From: Capnocytophaga sp.
GTDB taxonomy: Bacteria > Bacteroidota > Bacteroidia > Flavobacteriales > Flavobacteriaceae
DNA length: 64,000 bases
Direction: 5' to 3'
Assembly: GCF_030532915.1 (NCBI RefSeq)
Contig: NZ_JAUNKD010000001.1
Span: forward strand, 81,956 to 145,955
The position numbers were made by a program, and so were the translations under genes. The notes beneath the pieces were generated by a model. It saw only the letters and a list, made by a program, of their open reading frames with translations, was not told where the DNA came from and made no database searches. This document shows positions 28,068-37,107 of the stretch, one piece after another (the stretch's first letter is position 1; every line of letters begins with the position of its first letter).

Positions 28068-29225
28068 ATGAAATATCTCAATTACACCATCGTATTGCTC
28101 ATTTCCTTATCTTTATTCAACTGCAATAAAGACAAAGAAAACAATTTATTGGAACCGAAAATATACTTTGAAAACGAAGAAATCAAAATAGAAGTTGAAC
28201 AAGGTATGGATTCATACAAGTATGACATCATTGCTCGTGTTTCCAACTTGACTGAAAATGACGTGAATGTTGAATATCAAATCGGTAACCCGGCTATTGT
28301 GGAAGAATACAACCACAAAAACGGAACAAAATACCTCCATATGAACACCGAAGATATGAAACTGGAAAAGAGCTCTTCCATCATAAAAAAAGGAGACATA
28401 TATGCCCAACCTTGTGAATTAATTATTAAAAATTTGGGTAACATAAAAGAAGGCGATTCTTTTCTGATTCCCGTGCAGATAAAAAAGGCAACCCTTGCAA
28501 GTATTGAAGCAAAAACAGTGTTCATAAGCATTTCTAAACCTGTTGTAATCAACAAAGTAACCCGATTCCACGGAAAATACTTTTCTATTCCGATACCCGC
28601 CAATACAAACTTCAAATCAGTAACTTATGAAGCCCTTATATATGCCGATAGTTTCAACTGGATAAAAACAATTATGGGAATTGAAGGCAATCTGATGTTT
28701 CGATTTGGAGATACGACCATCAAAACCAACCAAATACAAATAGCAGGCGGTGTTCAATTCAATGCGCCTATGTTGTTCAACACCAAACAATGGTATCACG
28801 TGGCATTTGTGTATAACGGAAACACAAAAACCGGAGAAATTTACATAAACGGAGAAAAAGCTGCCGACAAAACCGTTGATATAAGCGCTTTTAACCTAAA
28901 TGGAGATTTTTTTATAGGGTATGCCTATGATTATGATTCAACACGAACTTGGTCAGGTTGTATGAGTGAATGTCGCATCTGGAATGTAGCACGAACTGCC
29001 AACCAACTTAAAGAAAATATGTTAAGAGTAGACCCTAATTCAGAAGGACTGTTCGGTTACTGGAAACTAAACGGAACCGACGTCTATGAAAAAGACGGCA
29101 AACATTACGTGAAAGACCAAACAAAAACAAAACTTGATATTCTCTCGCGCACAGGGCAATATTCCGGCGGTTCGGGCGCTTCAACTCAACCCGAAATAAT
29201 TGATTTAAAAGTTGATATTAAGTAA
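28068..29225 (+). CDS. DUF1735 and LamG-domain lipoprotein
   Basis: A 385-residue lipoprotein (LFNC, Cys near residue 19). Residues 30-145 resemble the DUF1735/BT_3987 N-terminal immunoglobulin-like domain found in PUL proteins (VEYQIGNPAIVEEYNHKNGTKY). Residues 165-375 are a concanavalin A-like LamG domain: YEALIYADSFNW, WYHVAFVYNGNTKTGEIYINGE, CRIWNVARTANQL and GLFGYWKLNG. It is the last gene of the operon and most likely an accessory glycan-binding surface protein. A terminator follows. Confidence 0.88.
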   Translation: MKYLNYTIVLLISLSLFNCNKDKENNLLEPKIYFENEEIKIEVEQGMDSYKYDIIARVSNLTENDVNVEYQIGNPAIVEEYNHKNGTKYLHMNTEDMKLEKSSSIIKKGDIYAQPCELIIKNLGNIKEGDSFLIPVQIKKATLASIEAKTVFISISKPVVINKVTRFHGKYFSIPIPANTNFKSVTYEALIYADSFNWIKTIMGIEGNLMFRFGDTTIKTNQIQIAGGVQFNAPMLFNTKQWYHVAFVYNGNTKTGEIYINGEKAADKTVDISAFNLNGDFFIGYAYDYDSTRTWSGCMSECRIWNVARTANQLKENMLRVDPNSEGLFGYWKLNGTDVYEKDGKHYVKDQTKTKLDILSRTGQYSGGSGASTQPEIIDLKVDIK

Positions 29226-29245
29226 AATAACTTTATTTAAAAAAC

Positions 29246-29283
29246 ACAACCCTGACAACGCAAAGTTGTCAGGGTTGTTTCAT
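29246..29283 (+). terminator. Terminator of the PUL operon
   Basis: A perfect 14-bp stem ACAACCCTGACAAC/GTTGTCAGGGTTGT around a GCAAA loop, then a T-rich stretch. Confidence 0.9.
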
Positions 29284-29397
29284 TTTCACTCCGCAATTCA
29301 AAAAAAGCAGGCAAAAATTTGGCTCATTGCCAAAAAAAACTCAACTTTGAACGCAGAAAATAAATCGGTTATATATCCGCTTAACTATAAGATTTTA

Positions 29398-30537
29398 ATG
29401 AAGATAGCAATTACAGGAATGGGCTCGGTATCGGCATTAGGCAGTTCACAAGCCGAAATCAAGCAGGCATACACCCATCAAAAAACGATGCTCCGCACCG
29501 AAAACGGACTGGCAATGGGCAAACTCGCAGAAAGCAGCCGCACAGAAGTGGAAACACTTCTGAAAAACGAACCGTCATACCAAGTCTTTGATCCTTCGGT
29601 TCTTTACGCCATTTTAGCCGCCCGAAAAGCCGTGGCATATGCAGACTGGCAATCGGCGGCGTTTGGCATCAACATCGGTTCATCGCGTGGAGCAACTTCC
29701 CTCTTCGAAACGCATCACGCTTATTTTATGGAACATAACAAATGCAAAACGCTTGCCTCACCAACCACCACACTGGGCAATATTGCCTCGCAAGTGGGGC
29801 AAGATCTAAAAGCGGACGGATTTTCCTTTTCCCACTCTATCACCTGTTCCACAGCCTTGCACGCCCTGATAAACGGTGTTGCGTGGCTGGCAAGCGGTAT
29901 GGAAAAACGCTTCATCGTAGGCGGAAGCGAAGCCCCGCTCACGCCTTTCACCTTTGCACAGGCAAAAGCCTTGAAAATTTACAGTCCGTTTACAGATGTT
30001 TTTCCGTGTCGGGCAATGGATGCTTCCAAAACACACAATACAATGGTTTTAGGCGAAGGCGCCTGCGTTTTCTGTATGGAAAAAGAAGCTGAAAGCCAGC
30101 CGTTGGCATTCATCACGGGCGTGGGATATGCCACCGAAAAAATCACGCACAGCGTATCACTTTCTGCCGATGGCGAATGTTTGCAAAAATCAATGCGTAT
30201 GGCACTTGGAGAAACAAGCCCTTCCGAAATAGATATTATCGTAACACACACGCCCGGAACCATCAAAGGAGATTTAGCGGAACTTACCGCCATCAAACAA
30301 GTATTTTCAGAAAAAATGCCCGCCCTGACCAACAACAAATGGAAAACGGGGCATACGTTTGGTGCCAGCGGCGCTCTCAGTCTTGAAATGGCTATCTTAA
30401 TGTTACAAAACGATGAATTTTACGGTGTTCCGTATCTGAATAACACCAAAACACCTCAAAAAATACATAAAATTTTAGTTAATGCCGTAGGTTTTGGCGG
30501 AAATGCCGCTAGTGTTTTAATCGAAAAGCCATTCTGA
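29398..30537 (+). CDS. Beta-ketoacyl-ACP synthase (KAS-like)
   Basis: A thiolase-fold condensing enzyme of about 379 residues that joins acyl and malonyl-ACP units. The Cys-His-His triad is visible in ITCSTALHA, VTHTPGTIKGDLAE and GHTFGASGALSLE. The C-terminal VNAVGFGGNAASVLIEK is typical. It is shorter than FabF (about 410), with divergent spacing, and stands alone, so it may belong to a specialised lipid or aryl-polyene-type pathway rather than core fatty-acid synthesis; no other such genes are adjacent. The start is the ATG at 29398 (MKIAITGMG); the in-frame upstream region runs back through the PUL terminator and is not coding. Confidence 0.85.
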   Translation: MKIAITGMGSVSALGSSQAEIKQAYTHQKTMLRTENGLAMGKLAESSRTEVETLLKNEPSYQVFDPSVLYAILAARKAVAYADWQSAAFGINIGSSRGATSLFETHHAYFMEHNKCKTLASPTTTLGNIASQVGQDLKADGFSFSHSITCSTALHALINGVAWLASGMEKRFIVGGSEAPLTPFTFAQAKALKIYSPFTDVFPCRAMDASKTHNTMVLGEGACVFCMEKEAESQPLAFITGVGYATEKITHSVSLSADGECLQKSMRMALGETSPSEIDIIVTHTPGTIKGDLAELTAIKQVFSEKMPALTNNKWKTGHTFGASGALSLEMAILMLQNDEFYGVPYLNNTKTPQKIHKILVNAVGFGGNAASVLIEKPF

Positions 30538-30694
30538 CGGATAATTTTAGAAGACAATTCTCTTTTAAAGAAAAAACGGTTTATATAACTAACCCAAAAT
30601 AATTTGTCGTTATTCTTATGAAAGGTGTGAGCAAAAACGAGAAAGTAATAAGAAGGAAGTAATTCCCTCAAAATCGCCCTTCAAAAGGAGAAAT
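30538..30694. other. Intergenic spacer before the tandem repeats
   Basis: AT-rich spacer downstream of the KAS gene. A short palindrome-like stretch, CCCTTCAAAAGGAG (about 30677-30690), resembles the hairpin at 21871-21885. No gene is seen. Confidence 0.4.
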
Positions 30695-30817
30695 AATTGT
30701 TACAAACATTTTATCCTTGCACAAAAAAATCAACCAATTGTTACAAACATTTTCTCCTCACACGAAAAAATCAACCAATTGTTACAAACATTTTATCCTC
30801 GCACGAAAAATTTGGCG
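30695..30817. repeat. 41-bp tandem repeat, three copies plus a decayed fourth
   Basis: Units start at 30695, 30736 and 30777, each opening AATTGTTACAAACATTTT and followed by a TCCT/CACA/A-run section. The period is exactly 41 bases and copies differ at only a few positions. A more diverged fourth copy can be traced to about 30858. It lies between two convergent genes and encodes nothing convincing. Confidence 0.85.
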
Positions 30818-30898
30818 GATTATCAGAAACTTTTTGCTTTCACAGAAAAAATCAGAGGAAAATTAGTCCAACAATCTGTTTTGAATTAACTATAATCC

Positions 30899-33076
30899 TT
30901 AAAAGTCAAATTTAAGTCCGGCGTAAAAACTGCGTCCGGGCGTGATTGGTGCATAAAACCCTACCGGCGAGGCTTTATAATTGAACAAATTATTAACGCC
31001 GGCACTAAACGTAAGATGATACGGAAGTTTTACCGATGTTTGCAATCGCCAAAGCCAATACGCCTCATAATGTGTGTAATAGTCTTCAACGGTGTTGCTT
31101 TCCTCATTGGAATGTATGGTCGTGGCAACAGCATACTTACCACTTAGAGTTACTCCGGGAACGTATTTTTGATGAGCGAGCGGCGTGTAATCGACTTTGA
31201 AAGTAAACACGTGCGGGCGACTTTCCGAAGCTCGGTTTTCAATGTCATAAAACGTATAAGTCCCCTGCAAACGCATCGTTTCGTACAAACGATATGAAAG
31301 CGAAAAATCGGAACTGACAACACGGGTTTTTCCTAAAAAATTTACGTAATCAAGTTGGTCTTTGGCATCTGACCAGCGAACGTCAATTTTATTATGCACC
31401 ACCGAATATTGCGTAGTTGCATTGAAGGTCAGTTTTTTATATTGATAATCTACGGACAGATTGAAATTATCACTGGTTTCGGGTTTTAACGCCGTATTGC
31501 CCGAAATTTGAAAACCGCCTCCCCACGGATGATACCAATTGGTGTACAGTTCCTTAATGGTTGGTGCGCGAAATCCGCCGGCATAACCACCCCGAAACGA
31601 AAAATCCGCCACTTTGAAGATTGCCGAAAGGCGATACGTAAAATGGTTTTTAAAAACCGAATGGTAATCAGCACGAACACCCGTCACCAAGGTAAGTTTC
31701 GAAGTCAAAACCCAATCTTGTTGGGCAAAAAAAGCGTAGTTTTGGCTGCTTTTTGTTTCTTGTGAAGTGTCGGTTGTAAATCGAGAAGTGCGCAACTCGT
31801 CTGCCAAAATTTCACCGCCCGCCACAAAGCTGTGTTTGTTGAAAAACAATCGATTGTACTGCACATCGGCTCGGCGCAACGTATTTTGATAGTTTTTTTC
31901 TTCTTCGTCAAGCAAACGAAAATATTTGAATTTATCATAGCGATCATACATCGCACTTGCCTTTACCGACTGATTTTCTGTAAATTGATATTTCGACTGA
32001 ATCGAAAAAGCATAATTGTAATAATGGTCTAACACCTTTTCAGCATCGGGACTTCCGTCATTGCGCCGACTGAAATAATAACTCGGTGCCACTTCAATAT
32101 CCCATTTTGGCGAGGGCGTGAAACTCAATTTCGGGCTGACCCCGTAGTTGGAAAATCCGGCGATGTAGAATTTTTCAGGCGGAAGTTCCTTGACACTACC
32201 ATCAGTATAGAAAAGTTTTCGGGGTTGGCTGTCTTCCAAGGTGTAAGGCTCACGCATTTTGTAAAATGACGCCCAATGGAGGCTTCCCCATTTTTGTTTG
32301 GTTGCCACGGAAAGATTGGCTTTTTGGTCGATGTTGGTGTCATAAACATAATCGGCACGCACTTCCAACGGGGCTTGCGCCTTTCGGGTAATGATGTTTA
32401 TCACTCCGCCGATGGCATTAGAACCATAAAGCGAAGACGATGCTCCTTTGATAATTTCAATGCGCTCAACATTGTCAAGATTGACACGCTGATAATCCAC
32501 ATTATCAAAAGTTTCACCCGCCATTGGCTTGCTATCAACCAAAAACAGAACGTATTTACCGCCAAACCCTAACATATTGATATTGGGGCTTCCGCCTTCG
32601 TACGTAAAATGAATGCCCGATACATCGTTTTCCAAAAAACTTTCAAAATCAACCGCTTGTGATTTTGCAATTTCGTTTTTGGAGATAACTTGTACAGGCA
32701 CGGGTACGTCGCTAAATTTTTTGTCGGAACGCGTTGCCGTGACGGTTATTTCTTCAATTTTGACGGCTTCCTCTTTACAGACAGAAAGCAAAATCGGGGT
32801 GTTTGTGCCTTTCTTAATTTTCACGGACGAAAACAAAGCCTTGTAGCCGTCCTTTACCAAATACAGATGATACGTTCCCGCGGGCAGATTTTCAAACCGG
32901 AAGTTGCCGTTTTGGTCGGAAAATGTATTGTGTTGCCAACCTTGAATTTCAATAAAAACGTTGGCTATTCCTTTTTGATTTTGGCAATCAACTACCCTTC
33001 CCGAAAGCGACTCTTGTGCCGGCATCGGGAGTGATAAAAACCAAAAAAACAATGCAATATAAAATCGAAACATCAA
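30899..33076 (-). CDS. TonB-dependent heme receptor, HmuR-like
   Basis: A 725-residue outer-membrane receptor. A signal peptide ends near residue 20 (PAQE), then a carboxypeptidase-regulatory-like domain (25-110), a plug with VKIEEITVTATRSDKKFSDVPVPVQVIS and VERIEIIKGASSSLYGSNAIGGVINI, and a barrel ending in Phe. A FRAP motif (GGFRAPTIKELY) followed by GNTALKPETS is the FRAP/NxxL heme-receptor signature. It lies 111 bases downstream of an HmuY-like lipoprotein gene on the same strand, which supports heme uptake. Other hmu genes (STUV) are absent from the window. Confidence 0.87.
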   Translation of the reverse strand: MMFRFYIALFFWFLSLPMPAQESLSGRVVDCQNQKGIANVFIEIQGWQHNTFSDQNGNFRFENLPAGTYHLYLVKDGYKALFSSVKIKKGTNTPILLSVCKEEAVKIEEITVTATRSDKKFSDVPVPVQVISKNEIAKSQAVDFESFLENDVSGIHFTYEGGSPNINMLGFGGKYVLFLVDSKPMAGETFDNVDYQRVNLDNVERIEIIKGASSSLYGSNAIGGVINIITRKAQAPLEVRADYVYDTNIDQKANLSVATKQKWGSLHWASFYKMREPYTLEDSQPRKLFYTDGSVKELPPEKFYIAGFSNYGVSPKLSFTPSPKWDIEVAPSYYFSRRNDGSPDAEKVLDHYYNYAFSIQSKYQFTENQSVKASAMYDRYDKFKYFRLLDEEEKNYQNTLRRADVQYNRLFFNKHSFVAGGEILADELRTSRFTTDTSQETKSSQNYAFFAQQDWVLTSKLTLVTGVRADYHSVFKNHFTYRLSAIFKVADFSFRGGYAGGFRAPTIKELYTNWYHPWGGGFQISGNTALKPETSDNFNLSVDYQYKKLTFNATTQYSVVHNKIDVRWSDAKDQLDYVNFLGKTRVVSSDFSLSYRLYETMRLQGTYTFYDIENRASESRPHVFTFKVDYTPLAHQKYVPGVTLSGKYAVATTIHSNEESNTVEDYYTHYEAYWLWRLQTSVKLPYHLTFSAGVNNLFNYKASPVGFYAPITPGRSFYAGLKFDF

Positions 33077-33187
33077 CCGTTTTCTGACAAATTTCTGTAA
33101 ACAAACTCGTTTTTACCAAAAAGTTCCCTTTTCAAAATCCGATAAAATATTTTGAAAAGGGCAACCTTCTATTAGTGGTTTTTCGTA

Positions 33188-33856
33188 CTAAAATTGGTGA
33201 TTCACATCGGCTATTTGATACCTAAACGAAATGTAAAACGCTTCATTTTTTTCATTGGTATAGCTGTAAATGTGCAGTTTAGCATACTTATTTTTTGCGG
33301 TTTTAACCACATAAATCCAGTTGTTTTGCACAAACGTCGGGCGATTGTTCACATATGAAAATGTTTGCCAACCGTTATTGTGAACCAATGTTTTTTTAAC
33401 ATCCTCCTGCAAATTTTCAGAGATATTTTTCAAAAGCCCTCTTTCGGAAATAAATTGCCAAAACGACTCGGTATATCCCATTGAAATCACGGGCGAACTT
33501 TGATTTTGCGACACGGTTCTGCCGCTGAACGTATATCGTTCAACATCAGAAACATACCCATCTTTGGGAGCTTGTGTTACTTGGTCAAAAGCGGTTAGTC
33601 GGGTGTTGAGGGCGCCACGCGTTTTTACGTCGTACTGATTGAAAGCGATATCCCAATCGGTGCTTTTGTCGGGGTCAGTTACGGGAACGATTTGGTTTTT
33701 CTCGAATGAAAAATAAACCCAATCGGTGGTAGGCACGGAAAGATTTTTATATTCTTTTGCTTTGGTAACAAGTTGATTGTCTTTATTTTCTTTTTTACAA
33801 GCAGTTGTTCCCAACATTGCAACGCATACTAGCAACAAAACAATTTTCATTTTCAT
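33188..33856 (-). CDS. HmuY-family heme-binding lipoprotein
   Basis: A 222-residue lipoprotein with TACKK at the cleavage site (Cys near residue 20). The body matches the HmuY pattern: WVYFSFEKNQIVPVTD, STDWDIAFNQYDVKTRGAL, FDQVTQAPKDGYVSD and a C-terminal YAKLHIYSYTNEKNEAFYISFRYQ. HmuY proteins capture heme from host hemoproteins and pass it to the HmuR-type receptor encoded next. Heme ligands cannot be assigned with certainty by eye. The start is MKMK at 33856 or MKIV at 33850. Confidence 0.85.
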   Translation of the reverse strand: MKMKIVLLLVCVAMLGTTACKKENKDNQLVTKAKEYKNLSVPTTDWVYFSFEKNQIVPVTDPDKSTDWDIAFNQYDVKTRGALNTRLTAFDQVTQAPKDGYVSDVERYTFSGRTVSQNQSSPVISMGYTESFWQFISERGLLKNISENLQEDVKKTLVHNNGWQTFSYVNNRPTFVQNNWIYVVKTAKNKYAKLHIYSYTNEKNEAFYISFRYQIADVNHQF

Positions 33857-33887
33857 AACGCTTATTTTTATACTAATTTTAATGGTG

Positions 33888-33895
33888 CAAAGATA
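33888..33895 (-). promoter_or_regulatory. -7 box of the hmuY-hmuR operon
   Basis: TATCTTTG on the minus strand, 31 bases before the hmuY ATG. A -33 box is not evident, as might be expected for an activator-dependent promoter under iron control. Confidence 0.55.
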
Positions 33896-34542
33896 CGTTT
33901 TATTTAGAATTAAAAAAAATAACGCTATAAAAGTTTATGGAGATTACTTATTAAATTATGTCAGTAGCATTTTACGCTCACAACATTTGATAACAAAATG
34001 CCTTACATTGTATAACAAACTACTAATGAGCAATATAATACACAAACTTACCTAACGATTTCCCTAATTTGAAGATAAAATACCGACAACAATAAAATTA
34101 CAATTCGGAATGTAATTACTTGTATCTTTTTCATATTTTCTTTCTTAGTTTAACGGAAAATATCACAAATAACAGTAAATGAATCGCTTAACAACCCTTT
34201 AAATTGTTGCCAATTTGAAAAAATATACGAGAAAAATAAAAATGACAATACCATTACCAAGTAGTCATATCATTTTTTAGCAATCATCATCTTATTCATT
34301 TTTACATTATTATGCTTTTCAACCGGTTAATAAGCCCACCTATATCCGTTTTTGTTACCAAAACCCCGCACAAACAGCCTAATAGCCCATAGAAAAAGTT
34401 TTTACGTTTTAATTTTTCATCATCAAAAAATTTGAATCCGACAATGCAAATATAACATTATGCAATGTAAAAACCTCACACTGAACGATTTTTTTACATT
34501 GAACGTTAATTCTTTTACTATATTCAGCTGTATTTCAATCTC
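33896..34542. other. AT-rich intergenic region without recognisable genes
   Basis: About 650 bases of very AT-rich sequence with many stops in all frames. A small inverted repeat, AATTACA/TGTAATT, lies near 34097-34117. I see no RNA gene or conserved ORF. Confidence 0.5.
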
Positions 34543-35202
34543 TTACAATTTACTCAATAATATTAAAATAAAGAAAATCAAATTGTAAGCCGAATGGTAC
34601 AAAATTATTTTAGAGAAATTGACTTTTTTTAATCGCAACCAAGTGAGTATGGAACCCAAACAAAATTGAGGAAAAAACAGCAAACAAATATGCACAAACG
34701 TTTTATCCTTAAAAACTTCTTCTTGGTAATTTCCAATATGAATAAATGTAAAAATAAACACATAAAGGACTGCTGTCAAAATATTTACTTGCTGCTGTTT
34801 TTCAAATAAATACTCTATTAAAATGAATAAACTTCCTGTTAATATAGCACTCATTAAAAGTGCATTATTTGGAACACTTATATTGACAAAAACAATTCCA
34901 AATAACAACGCTATTGGCCAAATTCCTCTTCTTACCAAAGGAAATCGAAAAATAAATTCTTCTAAAGGAGGGGCAAGCAGCACCGCTAAAAAGAACAACT
35001 CCACCATTCCCATAGAAGCCAACTCGTTTTGACCAGCTTCTAAACAAATGTTCAATAAACTTTTTTCTAATATAGAAAATACAATAACCACAAAAATGTT
35101 TATTGCAAAGATTTTGAATATCAACTTGTTACTTACTTTACGACGTCCTGTCACAACTAAATTGAGGATTTGTTCGCAACTACTTGATTTATAATTAAAC
35201 AA
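34543..35202 (-). CDS. CPBP-family intramembrane metalloprotease
   Basis: A 219-residue multi-pass membrane protein with the three CPBP (CAAX/Abi) active-site motifs in order: EExxxR in LEEFIFRFPL (near residue 81), FxxxH in FTFIHIGNY (near residue 155) and HxxxN in YHSAYNLIFF (near residue 203). Family members cleave membrane or prenylated proteins, or serve in bacteriocin immunity. It is the last of three tightly packed genes (11-base spacer), which suggests that the upstream membrane protein or small protein is its partner or substrate. Confidence 0.85.
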   Translation of the reverse strand: MFNYKSSSCEQILNLVVTGRRKVSNKLIFKIFAINIFVVIVFSILEKSLLNICLEAGQNELASMGMVELFFLAVLLAPPLEEFIFRFPLVRRGIWPIALLFGIVFVNISVPNNALLMSAILTGSLFILIEYLFEKQQQVNILTAVLYVFIFTFIHIGNYQEEVFKDKTFVHICLLFFPQFCLGSILTWLRLKKVNFSKIILYHSAYNLIFFILILLSKL

Positions 35203-35213
35203 CTCTTAATTCT

Positions 35214-36236
35214 TTATATTGTAAACCAAAATCCCCATCCTAAAACCCATTTTGCTACAAGAAAAGCAATAAATGCCATAAAGAAGAGTATGACACGAGA
35301 ATAAAATATACTTTTTCTTGACAAATTACTTGGTTGTTTAACAGGAGAAAACAAACCCATTGCTGATATATAACAAATTAAGGCTGGGAAATAAGAAGAA
35401 ATTATATTCCAAATGCTCAGCTCCTCTTTTGCAAACCACCAAGGTAGAATAAAGTATAAAATTAATCCTGAAAACACGAGAATATTAAAGAAAATAGCGT
35501 ACCAATTGTTTTTTAAAACACTTTGCTTTAGCTCGTATTCCAGACGAATATTCATATCCAAAACATTTTTAAAAGGCACAATAAAAACATCGCCTGGTAT
35601 GATTTTAAAATCTTTTGAAGTCTCACTGTATCTACGTGATTTTTTTAGGAATATATACTCCAAATCCCCTGTAGAGGAATCTATGGTGTAGTCAACCAAT
35701 GCTCCTTGCACCATTTTATTTTTATTTCCATCATCTTGTGTGTTGAGAACCAAATCAACCCAAGTAAATAAAAGTTTTCCTTGTGGCTTTAATTCTCCTG
35801 AAAAATGATAATGCCAAACATTTGAATAACGCCAAATAAACGTACGTACATCCAGTTTTATTGAACGGACAAACTTATAACCCAAGTAACCCGTAAGCCC
35901 CGCAACAATCACTGAAAAAATGATATAAGCCAAAAATAGAATAATATATTCTCTGTTTTTAGAAAGATATGTGAATATTTTTTGTGTATCTACCTCAGAT
36001 ACATTTTTTCCTTCAAGAATTGAGTCTATCCAAGGGGTGTAACTAAATATCAAAAGAGTCACCAATTGAGCTATAATTCCCCAAAAAATACTAATCACAA
36101 TACGTTCACTCCATTCTCCTTTGGTAAACTGTTTTGCGAACTGGCTTGCATAATAAAAACGCCTAAAAACGAGGCCAGGAAACAATGCTGTAACAATCAC
36201 TAAGATTGAATTTAGTGCAAACTCAGGAAGCATCAT
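35214..36236 (-). CDS. Polytopic membrane protein of unknown function
   Basis: A 340-residue protein with about three N-terminal helices (residues 5-25, 46-68, 95-120), a roughly 120-residue soluble section (125-245, containing WRYSNVWHYHFSGEL and PGDVFIVPF) and about three C-terminal helices (248-335). I do not recognise it with confidence; the soluble part looks beta-rich. It lies 10 bases after the small coiled-coil gene and 11 bases before the CPBP protease gene, so it is in the same operon. Confidence 0.65.
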   Translation of the reverse strand: MMLPEFALNSILVIVTALFPGLVFRRFYYASQFAKQFTKGEWSERIVISIFWGIIAQLVTLLIFSYTPWIDSILEGKNVSEVDTQKIFTYLSKNREYIILFLAYIIFSVIVAGLTGYLGYKFVRSIKLDVRTFIWRYSNVWHYHFSGELKPQGKLLFTWVDLVLNTQDDGNKNKMVQGALVDYTIDSSTGDLEYIFLKKSRRYSETSKDFKIIPGDVFIVPFKNVLDMNIRLEYELKQSVLKNNWYAIFFNILVFSGLILYFILPWWFAKEELSIWNIISSYFPALICYISAMGLFSPVKQPSNLSRKSIFYSRVILFFMAFIAFLVAKWVLGWGFWFTI

Positions 36237-36246
36237 TTTAAAGTAC

Positions 36247-36462
36247 TCAAGATATTGGTTGCTCTACTTCCTTTTTATTTTCAGACTCAATTTTTTTCTT
36301 TTCTTCATCTAACTTCTTGTAGAATTCCTTCATCTTTTCTTCATTAGACAAAAAAGCCTTACCTTCGGGAGTAATTAAAGCATCATCAAGCGATAATACA
36401 GCCCATATTTTATTAAAAGCAATTTTGATATCTTGGACTATTTCGCTCATAATTTGAAACAT
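36247..36462 (-). CDS. Small charged coiled-coil protein
   Basis: A 71-residue soluble protein: an amphipathic N-terminal helix (MSEIVQDIKIAFNKIWAVL), a short loop with TPEGKAFL, then a Lys/Glu-rich helix likely to form a coiled coil. The start may be at 36462 (MFQI) or 36450 (MSEI). It is the first gene of the three-gene CPBP operon behind a near-consensus promoter. No function is known. Confidence 0.6.
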   Translation of the reverse strand: MFQIMSEIVQDIKIAFNKIWAVLSLDDALITPEGKAFLSNEEKMKEFYKKLDEEKKKIESENKKEVEQPIS

Positions 36463-36503
36463 TAAATTGTTTATAGTGTATCAACAGTGTAGTTTTAACG
36501 TTG

Positions 36504-36535
36504 CAAAAATAGAGTTTTATGTTTTATATTCCAAA
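36504..36535 (-). promoter_or_regulatory. Promoter of the CPBP-protease operon
   Basis: Minus strand TTTG (36535-36532), a 20-base spacer, then TATTTTTG (36511-36504). It lies about 40 bases before the first gene. Confidence 0.7.
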
Positions 36536-36586
36536 ATTAAATGAGTAAAATTTCATTTTTTTGTAAAAAAACACCCCATTATTCTT

Positions 36587-36618
36587 TTTGCACATACTTC
36601 TTTTTTTTTGTATCTTTG
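36587..36618 (+). promoter_or_regulatory. Promoter of the CYTH gene
   Basis: TTTG (36587-36590), a 20-base spacer, TATCTTTG (36611-36618). It lies inside the long in-frame extension from 36541, which proves that the real start is the ATG at 36643. Confidence 0.8.
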
Positions 36619-36642
36619 ACGCTCACTTGTAACAACCTTTGT

Positions 36643-37086
36643 ATGACTGAAATAGAACGTAAATTTTTGGTTACCAACACCGATTTCAAACGCGAAGCCA
36701 CTTCGCAAAAGCGCATCGTACAGGCTTTTCTCAATCGCGACCCGCATCGCACCATTCGAGTACGCATCAAAGGTGAAAAAGCCTTCCTCACCGTTAAAGG
36801 CATCGGAAATAACACAGGAACAACGCGTTTTGAGTGGGAAAAAGAAATCACGCCCGCCGAAGCCCAAACCCTCCTGCCGCTTTGTGAAGACGGAAAAATC
36901 GAAAAAATACGCTACGAAGTGCCATTTGGCGGATTCCTATGGGAAGTTGATGTTTTTGAAGGAAAACACAACGGACTGATTATCGCCGAAATAGAACTCA
37001 ATCACGAAAACCAATCGTTCCCCAAACCGCATTGGCTCGGAAATGAAGTTACCGGAAATCCCGACTATTACAACAGCAATTTATAA
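36643..37086 (+). CDS. CYTH-domain protein (triphosphatase-like)
   Basis: A soluble protein of about 147 residues. It opens with the CYTH hallmark EIERKFLV (ExExK-type), followed by RTIRVRIKGEKAFLTVKG, FEWEKEI, KIRYEV and WEVDVFEGKHNGLIIAEIEL, the acidic and basic strands that line the triphosphate tunnel. Small bacterial CYTH proteins of this size usually act as inorganic triphosphatases. The beta-mannosidase gene follows after 21 bases and may be co-transcribed. Confidence 0.9.
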   Translation: MTEIERKFLVTNTDFKREATSQKRIVQAFLNRDPHRTIRVRIKGEKAFLTVKGIGNNTGTTRFEWEKEITPAEAQTLLPLCEDGKIEKIRYEVPFGGFLWEVDVFEGKHNGLIIAEIELNHENQSFPKPHWLGNEVTGNPDYYNSNL

Positions 37087-37107
37087 TCCCATCAAAAAAA
37101 CATAAAA

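Noticed and set aside
30697..30915. ORF running through the 41-bp tandem repeats
   Set aside because: The peptide only mirrors the DNA repeat, starts at TTG and overlaps the end of the receptor gene.
33777..34055. Plus-strand ORF overlapping the hmuY start
   Set aside because: It is antisense to the hmuY signal peptide, has low complexity and shows no recognisable domain.
36541..36642. Hydrophobic N-terminal extension of the CYTH protein
   Set aside because: A near-perfect promoter (36587-36618) lies inside it, so translation must begin at 36643.
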